From assembly GCF_001280085.1 (NCBI RefSeq), contig NZ_LGED01000113.1, positions 62,001-126,000 of the forward strand: a DNA stretch of 64,000 nucleotides, in the 5' to 3' direction. Shown one piece after another: positions 27,256-36,794 of this stretch; position 1 is the first letter of the stretch; each line of letters starts with the position of its first letter. The stretch comes from Saccharothrix sp. NRRL B-16348 (lineage in GTDB: Bacteria; Actinomycetota; Actinomycetes; Mycobacteriales; Pseudonocardiaceae). The notes beneath the pieces were generated by a model. The model ran no database searches. It was not told the origin of the DNA and saw nothing but the letters and a program-made list of their open reading frames with translations. The translations under genes and the position numbers were made by a program.

Positions 27256-28563
27256 ATGACTGAGCTGATCACCGCCGTCGACGCGGTCGACGTGCGGTTC
27301 CCGACGTCGCTCGAACTCGACGGCTCCGACGCGATGAACCCCGAGCCCGACTACTCGGCCGCCTACGTCACCATCCGCACCAGCGACGGCGCCGCGGGCC
27401 ACGGGCTCGCGTTCACCGTGGGACGGGGCAACGACGTCGAGGTCGCCGCGGTCCGGGCGCTGGCCCCGCTGGTCCTCGGTCTGCCCGTGGACGAGGTGCT
27501 CGGCGACCTGGGCGCGTTCTCGCGGAGGCTGACCGGTGACAGCCAACTGCGCTGGCTCGGCCCCGAGAAGGGCGCCATCCACATGGCCGCCGCCGCCATC
27601 GTCAACGCCGTCTGGGACCTGTACGGGCGGCGCGAGCAGAAGCCGGTCTGGCAACTGCTCTCCGAGCTGTCCCCCGAGCAGCTGGTCGACCTCGTCGACT
27701 TCCGCTACCTCGACGACGCGCTCACCCGCGACGAGGCGCTCGACATCCTCCGCCGCGCCGAACCCGGCCGCGCCGAACGCGCCGCGCACCTCCTGGAGCA
27801 CGGCTACCCCGCCTACACCACGACACCGGGTTGGCTCGGCTACGACGACGAGAAACTCGTGCGCCTGTCCGAGGAAGCCGTCGCCGACGGGTTCACCCAG
27901 ATCAAGCTGAAGGTCGGCGCGGACCCCGAGGCCGACGTGCGCCGCCTGCGCCTGGCCCGCGAAGCGGTCGGACCGGACATCAGGATCGCCGTCGACGCCA
28001 ACCAGGCGTGGGGCGTGCGGCAGGCGATCGACTGGATGGCCCCGCTCCTGCCGTACGACCCGTACTGGATCGAGGAGCCCACGTCGCCCGACGACATCCT
28101 CGGCCACGCCGCCATCCGCCGGGCGCTGACGCCGGTCAAGGTCGCCACCGGCGAGCACACGCACAACCAGGTGATGTTCAAGCAACTGCTCCAAGCGGGT
28201 GCTCTCGACATCCTGCAACTCGACGCCAGCCGCACCGCAGGCGTCACCGAGAACGTCGCCATCCTGTTGCTGGCCGCCAAGTTCGGCATCCCCGTCTGCC
28301 CGCACGCGGGCGGCGTCGGGTTGTGCGAGATGGTCCAGCACCTGGCTATGTTCGACTACGTGGCCGTCAGCGGAACGACCGAGGACCGCGTCATCGAGTA
28401 CGTCGACCACCTGCACGAGCACTTCACCGACCCGGTGCGGATCCGCCGCGGCCACTACCTCGCCCCCACCGCGCCCGGCATCAGCGCCGAACTGCACCCC
28501 GCGTCCATCGCCGCCCACCGCTTCCCCGACGGGCCCGTCTGGAACCGGCAGGCCACCGCATGA
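27256..28563 (+). CDS. L-fuconate dehydratase, enolase superfamily
   Basis: 435 aa from ATG 27256. That start gives the family's usual N-terminus ([34 protein letters not shown]); an upstream in-frame GTG 27154 would add 34 unlike residues. The active site is complete for the family: K217-x-K219 in QIKLKVG, metal ligands D247, E273 and E300, and general acid/base H350 in CPHAGG. It dehydrates L-fuconate to 2-keto-3-deoxy-L-fuconate. It is the first gene of a rightward operon, with the sugar ABC importer behind it, under the divergent FadR-type regulator. Confidence 0.9.
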   Translation: MTELITAVDAVDVRFPTSLELDGSDAMNPEPDYSAAYVTIRTSDGAAGHGLAFTVGRGNDVEVAAVRALAPLVLGLPVDEVLGDLGAFSRRLTGDSQLRWLGPEKGAIHMAAAAIVNAVWDLYGRREQKPVWQLLSELSPEQLVDLVDFRYLDDALTRDEALDILRRAEPGRAERAAHLLEHGYPAYTTTPGWLGYDDEKLVRLSEEAVADGFTQIKLKVGADPEADVRRLRLAREAVGPDIRIAVDANQAWGVRQAIDWMAPLLPYDPYWIEEPTSPDDILGHAAIRRALTPVKVATGEHTHNQVMFKQLLQAGALDILQLDASRTAGVTENVAILLLAAKFGIPVCPHAGGVGLCEMVQHLAMFDYVAVSGTTEDRVIEYVDHLHEHFTDPVRIRRGHYLAPTAPGISAELHPASIAAHRFPDGPVWNRQATA

Positions 28564-28667
28564 CCGCGCCCGAACCGGCCGCCGTCGACGGCGGCACGAG
28601 CGGCCTGCGCACCCGTCACCGCACCACGACCGCAGCCTCCGGCTCCCCGCACCACACCGCACGCTAG
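28560..28667 (+). CDS. 35-aa ORF coupled to fuconate dehydratase, possible SDR remnant
   Basis: ATG 28560 overlaps the dehydratase stop in ATGA, and the frame ends in TAG inside the ribosome site of the next gene. Its segment [10 protein letters not shown] resembles the dinucleotide-binding TGGTSGIG turn at the start of short-chain dehydrogenases. The next step of the fucose pathway is an SDR. The rest of such a protein is absent. It could be a deletion remnant, a coupling peptide, or chance. Confidence 0.35.
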   Translation: MTAPEPAAVDGGTSGLRTRHRTTTAASGSPHHTAR

Positions 28668-28677
28668 GAGACCCGCC

Positions 28678-29733
28678 GTGCAGACCAAGACCCGCGCCCG
28701 CCTCGCCGCTTCCGTCGTCGTCGCCGCCGTGCTCAGCGCCTGCGCCGGCCCGGACGCCGGATCGGGAGCAGGCGGACCGGTGGTCGGCGTCGACTACCCC
28801 CGGTCCGACACCGACTTCTGGAACTCCTACATCAAGTACAGCCCCGAGTTCGCGAAGGAACTCGGCCTCGAGCTGAAGACCACCAACTCGCAGAACGACG
28901 TCGCCAAGCTCACCGCCAACGCGCAGACGTTCATCAGCCAGGGCGTCAAGGGCGTCGCGATGGCGCCGCAGGACACCGCGGCCATCGCGCCCACCCTGGA
29001 CCAGCTGGCCGCGAAGAAGATCCCGGTCGTCACCGTGGACACCCGACCCGACACCGGGAACGTGTACATGGTGGTCCGGGCCGACAACCGCGCCTACGGC
29101 GAGAAGGCGTGCCGCTTCCTCGGCGCCAAGCTCGGCGGCAAGGGCAAGGTCGTGATGCTCCAGGGCGACCTCGCCTCGATCAACGGCCGCGACCGCACCG
29201 AGGCGTTCAACGACTGCATGAAGGCCAACTACCCGGACATCACGGTCTTCGGCGAGGCCACGAACTGGGACGGCGCGGTCGCCGCGCAGAAGCTCCAGAC
29301 CGACCTCACCGCCCACCCGGACATCAAGGGCGTGTACATGCAGTCCAGCTTCGCCCTCGCCGGCACCCTCCAGGTGCTCAAGCAGAAGGACCTGCTGGTC
29401 GGGCCGGAGGACCCCAAGCACGTCTTCGTGGTCTCCAACGACGGCATCCCCGAAGAGCTCACCAGCATCGCCGAGGGCAAGATCGACGCCACCGTCTCCC
29501 AGCCGGCCGACCTCTACGCCAAGTACGCCCTGCACTACCTCAAGGCCGCGATCGACGGCAAGACGTTCGCCCCGGGCAAGACCGACCACGACAGCACCAT
29601 CATCCAGGTCCGCGACGGCGTGCTGGAGGACCAGCTCTCCGCTCCCCTGGTGACGTCCGACGGCGGCACCTACGACGGCGTCCCCAGCCTCAAGAGCGAC
29701 GACCAGTCCTTGTGGGGCAACAAGCTCGGCTGA
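28678..29733 (+). CDS. Sugar ABC transporter substrate-binding lipoprotein
   Basis: 351 aa from GTG 28678, with AGGAG seven bases upstream. The signal peptide ends in a lipobox (VLSAC, lipidated C22), so the protein is anchored outside the membrane. The rest is a type I periplasmic binding protein of the ribose/xylose group (VGVDYPRSDTDFWNSYIKY, FISQGVKGVAMAPQDTAAI, VVTVDTRPDTGNVYMVVRADN, FVVSNDGIPEELTSIAEGKI). Together with the two genes behind it this makes a complete carbohydrate importer. Placement after fuconate dehydratase suggests L-fucose or a related deoxysugar as substrate (inference). Confidence 0.9.
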   Translation: MQTKTRARLAASVVVAAVLSACAGPDAGSGAGGPVVGVDYPRSDTDFWNSYIKYSPEFAKELGLELKTTNSQNDVAKLTANAQTFISQGVKGVAMAPQDTAAIAPTLDQLAAKKIPVVTVDTRPDTGNVYMVVRADNRAYGEKACRFLGAKLGGKGKVVMLQGDLASINGRDRTEAFNDCMKANYPDITVFGEATNWDGAVAAQKLQTDLTAHPDIKGVYMQSSFALAGTLQVLKQKDLLVGPEDPKHVFVVSNDGIPEELTSIAEGKIDATVSQPADLYAKYALHYLKAAIDGKTFAPGKTDHDSTIIQVRDGVLEDQLSAPLVTSDGGTYDGVPSLKSDDQSLWGNKLG

Positions 29734-29753
29734 TCGGAAGGGCGAGACGCGAG

Positions 29754-31259
29754 ATGTCCACGACTGCGCCCGTCGCCGAGGCGACGGGGATAACGAAGCG
29801 GTTCGGGTCCACGGTGGCCCTGCACGAGGCGTCGATCAGGATCGACGCCGGGCAGACCCACGCCCTGGTCGGGCGCAACGGTGCGGGCAAGTCGACGCTG
29901 GTGTCCATCCTCACCGGGCTCCAGCCGGCGGACGCGGGCTCGGTGACGTTCGGCGGCGAGCCCGCGCCGCGCCTCGCCGACCGCGACGCCTGGCGGCAGC
30001 GGGTGGCGTGCGTCTACCAGAAGTCCACGATCATCCCCGAGCTGACCGTCGCCGAGAACCTCTTCCTCAACCGGCACGACCGCGGCGCCGGCGGGCTGAT
30101 CAGCTGGAAGACGGTGCGCGCCAAGGCGAGGGACCTGCTGGACACGTGGTCGGTCGACGTCGACGTGCGCACCCCCGCGCGCGAGCTCGACGTCGAGCAG
30201 CGGCAGTTCGTGGAGATCGCCCGGGCGCTGTCGTTCGGAGCGCGTTTCATCATCCTGGACGAGCCCACCGCCCAACTCGACGCCGCCGCCATCTCCCGGT
30301 TGTTCACCCGGATCAACGACCTCCAGCGCCAGGGCGTCACCTTCCTGTTCATCAGCCACCACCTCCAGGAGATCTACGAGATCTGCGACGCGGTGACGGT
30401 GTTCCGCGACGCCAGGCACATCCTGACCGCCGCGGTGGACGAGCTGCCGCGGTCCGAGCTGGTCGCGGCGATGACCGGCGAGGCGGCGGCGGAAGCGGGC
30501 AGTCGACGGCGCGGACCGTCGCCGGACGCCGCGGACGTGCTCAAGGTCGACGACGCGGCCCTGCCCGGCGCGTACGAGGACGTGTCGTTCCGCGTCCGCG
30601 CGGGCGAGGTCGTCGGTCTCGCCGGCGCGGCGAGCAGCGGCCGCATCGAGATCGCGGAGACCGTCGTCGGGTTGCGCGCGGCCGTCCGCGGCACGGTGGA
30701 GATCGCGGGCTCCCGGCCACGGCCAGGAAGCGTGCCCGCCGCGCTGAAAGCGGGCGCCGGGTTCGTCCCGCAGGACCGGCACCGGCAGGGCCTCGTGCCG
30801 GAGATGTCCATCGCGGACAACGGAACCCTGACCATCCCGGAACGGCTCGGCCGCGCGGGTTTCATCGACGGCCGCCGCCGGGACGCCTTCGCCCGAGCCA
30901 TGATCGACAACCTGGCGATCAAGACGCCGGGACCGGAGCTGCCCGTGTCCGGGCTCTCCGGCGGCAACCAGCAGAAGGTCGTCATGGCGCGGGCGCTGGC
31001 CAACGACGCCAAGGTGCTGGTGCTGATCAACCCGACCGCCGGCGTCGACGTGCGGTCCAAGGAGTTCCTCCTCGCCAAGGTCGAGGAGATCGCCGAAGCA
31101 GGCACCGGCGTGCTCATCGCCTCCGACGAACTCGACGACCTGCGCATGTGCGACCGGGTCCTGGTGGTGTTCCAGGGCCGCGTGGTCGCCGAGACCGCCC
31201 GCGGCTGGCACGACCACCAGCTCGTGGCCGCGATGGAAGGAGTGGACCTCGATGCCTGA
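29754..31259 (+). CDS. Sugar ABC transporter ATP-binding protein (RbsA/MglA type)
   Basis: 501 aa from ATG 29754, with GGAAGGG upstream. There are two ABC domains. The first has Walker A GRNGAGKST and Walker B FIILDEPTAQLD; its signature is the degenerate ELDVEQRQ. The second has a degenerate Walker A (GAASSGRIEIAE), as is normal for this family, but a good LSGGNQQKV signature. It energises import by the permease, whose start overlaps its last 8 bp. Confidence 0.93.
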   Translation: MSTTAPVAEATGITKRFGSTVALHEASIRIDAGQTHALVGRNGAGKSTLVSILTGLQPADAGSVTFGGEPAPRLADRDAWRQRVACVYQKSTIIPELTVAENLFLNRHDRGAGGLISWKTVRAKARDLLDTWSVDVDVRTPARELDVEQRQFVEIARALSFGARFIILDEPTAQLDAAAISRLFTRINDLQRQGVTFLFISHHLQEIYEICDAVTVFRDARHILTAAVDELPRSELVAAMTGEAAAEAGSRRRGPSPDAADVLKVDDAALPGAYEDVSFRVRAGEVVGLAGAASSGRIEIAETVVGLRAAVRGTVEIAGSRPRPGSVPAALKAGAGFVPQDRHRQGLVPEMSIADNGTLTIPERLGRAGFIDGRRRDAFARAMIDNLAIKTPGPELPVSGLSGGNQQKVVMARALANDAKVLVLINPTAGVDVRSKEFLLAKVEEIAEAGTGVLIASDELDDLRMCDRVLVVFQGRVVAETARGWHDHQLVAAMEGVDLDA

Positions 31260-32310
31260 GACCACGACCGCGGCCGCGGTCACCGGCGACGGCTCGACGG
31301 GTGATCCGGCCGGGAAGCGCCCGTCCGCCAAGCCCGCCGGTGGGCGGCGGATCGCCTTCGCCCGCCTGCGCGACCTGGCGCTCATCCCCGCGATCATCGT
31401 GATCGCGATCGTCGGCCAACTGGTCAGCCCGGTGTTCCTGCAAGCCGACAACCTGATCAACATCCTGCAGACGATGTCGGAGATCGCCGTCCTGGTCCTG
31501 GCCCAGACGCTGGTCCTGATCGTGAAGAAGATGGACCTCTCGCTGGAGTCCACCGTCGGCCTCGCGCCCGGCGTCGCCGCCTGGCTCACCGTGCCCGTCG
31601 GCACCGGTCACGGACTGGGTCTGCTGCCGGGCGGCTGGTCGGTGCCCATCACCCTGGCCGTCGGCGTCCTGATCGGCGTCGTCAACGCCCTGTTCATCAT
31701 CCGGTTCGGGCTGCACGGCTTCATCGTGACGCTGGGCATGCTGATCGTGCTGCGCGGCATCCTCACCGGCATCTCCGGCGGGCAGACGTTCTTCCGCCTC
31801 CCGGAGTCGATGCTCTACCTGGGCACGACGCAGTGGCTCGGCGTGCCCGCGTCGGTGTGGCTGTGCCTGATCCTGTTCGCGATCGGCATCGTGGTCCTCG
31901 GCTTCACCAGCTTCGGCCGCTCCCTCTACGCGATCGGCGGCAACGTCGACGCGTCGAAGGCGGCCGGCATCCGCACCGACCGGGTGCTCTGGATCGTCAT
32001 CGTCACCGCCAGCCTGCTCGCGGCCGTCGGCGGCCTGCTGCTGTCCGGCCGGCTGGCCTCGGTCGCCTCCGGCCAGGGCAACGGCTACATCTTCACCGTG
32101 TTCGCCGCGGCCGTCATCGGCGGCATCAGCCTCAACGGCGGCAAGGGCACGATGTTCGGCGCCTTCACCGGCATCCTGCTGCTGTTCATGATCCAGAACG
32201 TGCTCACGCTCGGCGGCGTGCCCGCGCAGTGGATCGGCGCCCTCAACGGCACGATCATCCTCATCGCCCTCGCGCTGTCCCGCGTCACCGGAGGCAAGGC
32301 CCAGGAATAG
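31252..32310 (+). CDS. Sugar ABC transporter permease (RbsC type)
   Basis: 352 aa starting at ATG 31252 inside the ATPase gene. A 45-residue cytoplasmic N-terminus is followed by about ten hydrophobic helices with family landmarks (FLQADNLINILQTMSEIAVLV, FIVTLGMLIVLRGI, SFGRSLYAIGGNVDASKAAGI). A single permease gene is usual because it works as a homodimer. It ends the operon just before a strong hairpin. Confidence 0.92.
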   Translation: MPETTTAAAVTGDGSTGDPAGKRPSAKPAGGRRIAFARLRDLALIPAIIVIAIVGQLVSPVFLQADNLINILQTMSEIAVLVLAQTLVLIVKKMDLSLESTVGLAPGVAAWLTVPVGTGHGLGLLPGGWSVPITLAVGVLIGVVNALFIIRFGLHGFIVTLGMLIVLRGILTGISGGQTFFRLPESMLYLGTTQWLGVPASVWLCLILFAIGIVVLGFTSFGRSLYAIGGNVDASKAAGIRTDRVLWIVIVTASLLAAVGGLLLSGRLASVASGQGNGYIFTVFAAAVIGGISLNGGKGTMFGAFTGILLLFMIQNVLTLGGVPAQWIGALNGTIILIALALSRVTGGKAQE

Positions 32311-32313
32311 TTG

Positions 32314-32356
32314 TCGGGGCCGCCCGGCGCGTTTCCACGGCGCTGGGCGGCCCCGA
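32314..32356. terminator. Bidirectional terminator between ABC permease and SGNH genes
   Basis: The 12-bp perfect stem TCGGGGCCGCCC (32314-32325) / GGGCGGCCCCGA (32345-32356), with extra pairing inside, lies between convergent genes. Confidence 0.8.
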
Positions 32357-32372
32357 TATCACCCGACCGGGG

Positions 32373-33464
32373 TCAGGACCTCCACTGCTGGTTGCCCTGG
32401 CCCGTGCAGGACCACAGGACGAGCTGGGTGCCGTTGGCGGAACCCCAGCCGTTCGCGTCCAGGCACAGGTTGGACAGCGCGTTGGTGATCGTGCCGTCGG
32501 CGTTGACGTTCCACTGCTGGTTGGCGCCGCCGTGGCAGTCCCAGATCGCCACCGGGGTGCCGTCGGCCGAACCCCAGCCGGAGGCTTCCAGGCACTTCGT
32601 GCCGTAGACCACCAGCTGCCTGCCCGAGGTGTGGGTCCAGTTCTGGTTGGCGCCGCCGTGGCAGTCCCACAGCTGGACCCGCGTGCCGTTGGTGGTGGTC
32701 GCCCCCGGCACGTCCGTGCAACGGCCCGACGGCACGCCGACGATCTGCCTGCCCGCGACGGGGTCGCCGATGCTGCCGGGCACGGCGCGCAGCGCGTTGT
32801 ACCAGGCCGTGGCCATCTTGTCGTAGCCGGTGGCGGTCGGGTGGACGCCGTCGATCAGGTCGGCGGTGGTGAGCGCGGCGTGCATGTCGACCAGGCGCAC
32901 GCGCTTGCCCGCGTTGGCCTTGCTCTGCACCATGCCCGGGATCGTGGCGTTGAAGGTCCGGGCGGCGGACTCCTGCCCGGCGTTGGCCAGCGGGATGATC
33001 GTCGCGACGAACACGTCGGCGTTCGGCACGGTCGCGGTGATCTTGTCGACCAGGGCCGACAGACGAGCGGGCGCGTTGGCCAGGTCGAAGTTCTGAAGCA
33101 CGTCGTTGGTCCCGATGTGCAGCAGCACGGTGCGCGGGTTGGTGTTGCGCAGCCAGGTGACGGCGTTCGCGTCGATCTGGTCGATGCGCCAGCCCGGGTG
33201 CCCCTCGTGGTCGTGGTCGCCCAACGACTCCGGACCGTTGAACTCCGCGCCGACGAAGTCCACGCGGTAGTTCCCGCCCCCGAACCGCTGCCACAACCCG
33301 ATGCGGTAGCCGCCCGGCACCTGCGTCCCCTCGGTGATCGAGTCACCCAGCGGCATGACCCGCGTGCCGCCGTTGGACTCCGCGGCCGCCGGCGCGGTGG
33401 GCAGCAGCGTGGCGGCGATCAACCCGGCGGCGCAGGCGATGAGCCGCCGTGTCCTTACTCGCAT
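32373..33464 (-). CDS. Secreted SGNH acetylesterase (CE3-like) with ricin B lectin
   Basis: 363 aa from ATG 33464; the ATG directly before it (33467) is too close to the GGGAG site. The signal peptide ends near APAAA (residue 28). The SGNH domain (about 30-215) shows S42 in GDSITEG, N120 in HIGTND, and D205/H208 in IDGVHP. Residues about 225-363 are a ricin B lectin (CBM13) with WDCHGGANQNW, WDCHGGANQQW and GQGNQQW repeats. It probably deacetylates xylan or another acetylated hemicellulose outside the cell. A perfect GTTAGCGCTAAC operator lies 31 bp upstream. Confidence 0.87.
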   Translation of the reverse strand: MRVRTRRLIACAAGLIAATLLPTAPAAAESNGGTRVMPLGDSITEGTQVPGGYRIGLWQRFGGGNYRVDFVGAEFNGPESLGDHDHEGHPGWRIDQIDANAVTWLRNTNPRTVLLHIGTNDVLQNFDLANAPARLSALVDKITATVPNADVFVATIIPLANAGQESAARTFNATIPGMVQSKANAGKRVRLVDMHAALTTADLIDGVHPTATGYDKMATAWYNALRAVPGSIGDPVAGRQIVGVPSGRCTDVPGATTTNGTRVQLWDCHGGANQNWTHTSGRQLVVYGTKCLEASGWGSADGTPVAIWDCHGGANQQWNVNADGTITNALSNLCLDANGWGSANGTQLVLWSCTGQGNQQWRS

Positions 33465-33494
33465 CATGTTCTCCCTGCTCCGCGACAATGTTGC

Positions 33495-33506
33495 GTTAGC
33501 GCTAAC
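33495..33506. promoter_or_regulatory. Perfect LacI-type operator GTTAGCGCTAAC
   Basis: A 12-bp perfect palindrome 31 bp upstream of the SGNH start. It is probably the best representative of the operator class shared by the secreted enzyme genes. Confidence 0.75.
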
Positions 33507-33650
33507 ATTGATGGGTCGCGGCAGGGTCGTGTCAAGGATCGAGTCCACCTGAGACGGTTGCGCTGACACCCATTTCTCATCGCGACACCAGCGTTTGACA
33601 CGTTCCATCGTCTTGATAGGACGCCCCGCTTGCGATCACCTGGCCGTGAC

Positions 33651-33662
33651 GTTAGCGTTCAC
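33651..33662. promoter_or_regulatory. LacI-type operator variant GTTAGCGTTCAC
   Basis: It differs from the 12511 site by one base in the core, and lies 271 bp upstream of the GH74 start. Confidence 0.5.
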
Positions 33663-33771
33663 ATCTTTCGGCGGGCACCGCCAGGCGCCGGCCATCGACC
33701 CCTGCCGACTCCGGTTCCGTCCACCAGGGCGTCGGCCCCGAGGCCATCGGCTCAAAAAATCTCGGACCGGG

Positions 33772-33785
33772 CGGAAACCTTTCCG
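33772..33785. promoter_or_regulatory. CGGAAACCTTTCCG inverted repeat
   Basis: Perfect 6-bp arms with a CC spacer, 147 bp before GH74. It is related in form to the CGAAACTTTCG palindrome at 12425. Confidence 0.4.
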
Positions 33786-33932
33786 GGCGCGGCGGCAACC
33801 AGTGGGCAGATCCGAAGAGGACCCAACGCCGGGTTGCCCGGTCCCGACCGCCGCGTGTCGCGCGGCGTGCTCGGGCGCCGTGGCGCCGCCCTGAGCCGTG
33901 CGCGAGGCACGGCGGAGTCGAGGAGTGCTGCT

Positions 33933-36653
33933 ATGAGTGAGACCGAGTCCGCCGGCCGGCGCGTGCGCCGGAGAGGTGGCGCGGTGCCGCGCGGACGCGG
34001 GCGTCACCGCGGGCGTTGGACGGCGATCGCCGTGACGCTGGGCGTGGCGGCGTTCTTCGGTCCCTACCTGCTGTTCGTGCGGGACGACCCGGAGGCGGTG
34101 ACGGTCGACGCCGCCGCCTACTACCAGCTCGTCTCCGTGCACAACGGCAACGCGCTGGACGTGGCCGGCGCGGACGACGCGGACGGCGTCCGGATCCAGC
34201 AGGAGGCGGTCGCCGCCAGTGCCGCGAGCCAGCAGTGGCGGTTGCAGCCCGTGGACGGCGGCTACCACCAGTTGGTCAACCACAACAGCGGGAAGGTCCT
34301 GGGTGTGCCGAACGCCTCGACGGCGCCGGCCAACGTCGAGCAGCAGTCGGACACCGGCGCCACCACCCAGCAGTGGAAGCTCACCGACGTCGGCGGCGGG
34401 GCGGTGAAGATCGTCTCGCGCGACAGCGGCCTGGTCCTGTGCGTGAACGACGGCTCCGACGGCCGAGCGGTCGTCCAGTCCCCCGACCGGGGCAGCGCCG
34501 ACCAGCACTGGAAGCTGGCGCGGGCGGACGCCGTCGCCAAGCCTTCGGCGCCCGCGACGGCCCACGTGCCGAAGCCTTCCCGCAGCACCTCCCCCGCGCC
34601 GTCCACACCGGCCGAGCCGGAGACCGGCAAGAACGGCTACGCCTGGCGCAACGTCCAGATCGCGGGCGGCGGCTTCGTCACCGGCTTCGCCTTCAACACC
34701 AGCCGCAAGGACTTGCTGTACGCGCGCACGGACGTCGGTGGCGCGTACCGCTGGGACGGCGGGGCCGGCCACTGGGTCCCGCTGACCGACTGGGCCGAGG
34801 ACTGGAACCTGATGGGCATCGAGAGCGTGGCGACCGACCCGGTCGACCCCGATCGCCTGTACCTCGCGACCGGCACCTACACCAACGACTGGGCGGGCAA
34901 CGGCGCGCTCCTGCGGTCCACCGACCAGGGCAGGACGTTCCAGCGCACCGACCTGCCGTTCAAGCTGGGCGCCAACGAGGACGGCCGGTCCATGGGCGAG
35001 CGGCTCGCGATCGACCCCGCCGACCACGGCACCCTCTACCTGGGCACCCGCAAGAACGGGCTGTGGCGCAGCACCGACCACGGCGTGACGTGGAGCCAGG
35101 ACGCCGGTTTCCCCGTCAAGGACGGCGGCAGCAGCGGGGTCGGCCTGTCCTTCGTGACGTTCGGGCCCGCCGGCAGCAGGACTATCTACGTGGGCGTCGC
35201 CGACAAGACGACCTCGCTGTACCGCTCGACCGACGGCGGCGGCACCTGGCAGGCCGTGCCCGGTCAGCCCACCGGTCAGTTGCCGCACCACGGTGTCCTG
35301 TCCGGTGACGGTTCGCTGTACGTCACCTACACCGACGCCCCCGGCCCGAACGGCGTGAAGGCCGGTTCGGTGTGGAAGCACACGCCGGCCGGCGGCGCCT
35401 GGCAGGACATCTCGCCGATCCCCGGCACCGGCTTCGGCTACGCCGGGCTGGCCGTGGACCCGCAACGCCCGTCCACGGTGATGGTCACCACCCTCGACCG
35501 CTGGTGGCCGTCCGACGAGCTGTTCCGCTCCACCGACGGCGGCGGCACCTGGAAGGCGCTCGGCGCCACGTCGGTGCGGGACGCGTCCGCGGCGCCGTAC
35601 GTCGGCACCGGCATCGGCCACTGGATGGGCGCGCTGGCCATCGACCCGTTCGACTCCGGGCACGTCCTGTACGGCACCGGGGCGGGTCTGTGGGCCAGCC
35701 GGGACGTGACCGCGGCGGACCGCAGTGGCGACACGCACTGGACGGTCCCGGTGAAGGGACTGGAGGAGACCGCGGTCCTCGGCCTGGTCGCGCCGCCCGG
35801 CGGCAAGCTGGTCAGCGCGCTCGGCGACATCGGCGGCTTCCGCCACGACGACCTGGACGAGGTGCCGGCCGCGGCGTCGTCCGGGCCGCGCTTCAGCAAC
35901 ACGACCGGCATCGACTTCGCGCAGGCCAAGCCGAACGTCGTGGTGCGCGTCGGCTACAGCGGCGAAGAGCGCGGCGCCTACTCCACGGACGGCGGCGCGA
36001 CCTGGACGCCGTTCGCCGGTGCGCCGGTGAGCGCGGCGGGCGGCGGCACGGTGGCGATCTCGGCGGACGGCGGCGTCCTGGTGTGGACCGCGGCGGGGCA
36101 GGTGCCCCACGTCTCCACGGACCGGGGCAAGACCTGGATGGCGTCCTCGGGCCTGCCCGCGGGCACCGCGGTCGTGGCCGACCGCGCCACGGCGGGCACG
36201 TTCTACGCGCTCAGCCGCGGCAAGTTGTTCGCCAGCACCGACGGCGGCCGGAGCTTCACCGCCCGCGCCGGCGGCCTCCCCGGGGGACGCCTCAAGGCGG
36301 CTCCCGGCAACCCCGGCGACCTGTGGATCGCGGACGGCGGCGGGCTCGCGCACTCCACCGACGGCGGGGTGAGCTTCCAGGAGGTGGGCGGCGTGCAGGG
36401 AGCCGACTCCGTCGGGTTCGGCAAGGCCGCCCCCGGCGCCCGCTACCACGCCCTGTACCTGATCGGGACGGTGAACGGCGTCAGCGGGGTCTTCCGCTCC
36501 ACCGACGGCGGCGCCGCCTGGGTGAGGATCAACGACGACCGGAACCAGTTCGGCGGAGCCGTCGGCGGTGTCATCACCGGGGACCCCGAGGTGTACGGCC
36601 GGGTCTACGTCGGCACCAACGGCCGCGGCGTGCTGTACGGAGAACCGTCCTGA
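33933..36653 (+). CDS. Membrane-anchored ricin lectin-GH74 xyloglucanase
   Basis: 906 aa from ATG 33933, with GAGGAG seven bases upstream. A basic N-terminus (about 1-28) and one membrane segment (about 29-48) are followed by a ricin B lectin domain (about 62-190) and a Pro/Ser-rich linker. A full GH74 double seven-bladed propeller follows from about residue 235, beginning YAWRNVQIAGGGFVTGFAFN. Probable catalytic aspartates are D267 in ARTDVGGAYRW and D632 in ALGDIGGFRH. Sialidase-like Asp-box repeats (FRSTDGGGTW) recur. GH74 enzymes are usually freely secreted with a C-terminal CBM; here the carbohydrate module is N-terminal and the hydrophobic segment lacks a clear cleavage site, so surface anchoring is likely. 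Confidence 0.9.
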   Translation: MSETESAGRRVRRRGGAVPRGRGRHRGRWTAIAVTLGVAAFFGPYLLFVRDDPEAVTVDAAAYYQLVSVHNGNALDVAGADDADGVRIQQEAVAASAASQQWRLQPVDGGYHQLVNHNSGKVLGVPNASTAPANVEQQSDTGATTQQWKLTDVGGGAVKIVSRDSGLVLCVNDGSDGRAVVQSPDRGSADQHWKLARADAVAKPSAPATAHVPKPSRSTSPAPSTPAEPETGKNGYAWRNVQIAGGGFVTGFAFNTSRKDLLYARTDVGGAYRWDGGAGHWVPLTDWAEDWNLMGIESVATDPVDPDRLYLATGTYTNDWAGNGALLRSTDQGRTFQRTDLPFKLGANEDGRSMGERLAIDPADHGTLYLGTRKNGLWRSTDHGVTWSQDAGFPVKDGGSSGVGLSFVTFGPAGSRTIYVGVADKTTSLYRSTDGGGTWQAVPGQPTGQLPHHGVLSGDGSLYVTYTDAPGPNGVKAGSVWKHTPAGGAWQDISPIPGTGFGYAGLAVDPQRPSTVMVTTLDRWWPSDELFRSTDGGGTWKALGATSVRDASAAPYVGTGIGHWMGALAIDPFDSGHVLYGTGAGLWASRDVTAADRSGDTHWTVPVKGLEETAVLGLVAPPGGKLVSALGDIGGFRHDDLDEVPAAASSGPRFSNTTGIDFAQAKPNVVVRVGYSGEERGAYSTDGGATWTPFAGAPVSAAGGGTVAISADGGVLVWTAAGQVPHVSTDRGKTWMASSGLPAGTAVVADRATAGTFYALSRGKLFASTDGGRSFTARAGGLPGGRLKAAPGNPGDLWIADGGGLAHSTDGGVSFQEVGGVQGADSVGFGKAAPGARYHALYLIGTVNGVSGVFRSTDGGAAWVRINDDRNQFGGAVGGVITGDPEVYGRVYVGTNGRGVLYGEPS

Positions 36654-36794
36654 CCACGGGACGCGACGTGTCCGTCGGGCCGGCGTTCGCGCCGGCCCGA
36701 CCGGGCGTCCGGCAGCCGGGTCCGGTGACCGGCCACTGGTCCGCTTCCGCCTCGGAGGGGCGGCACACGGGTGGGGAGAGGGCAGCCGAGAGCC

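Larger units (their letters stand above)
33465..33932. promoter_or_regulatory. 468-bp divergent region between SGNH and GH74 genes
   Basis: No gene is seen. It holds two AGCG-core operators (33495-33506, 33651-33662) and a CGGAAA-CC-TTTCCG inverted repeat (33772-33785), the last two on the GH74 side. Confidence 0.55.
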
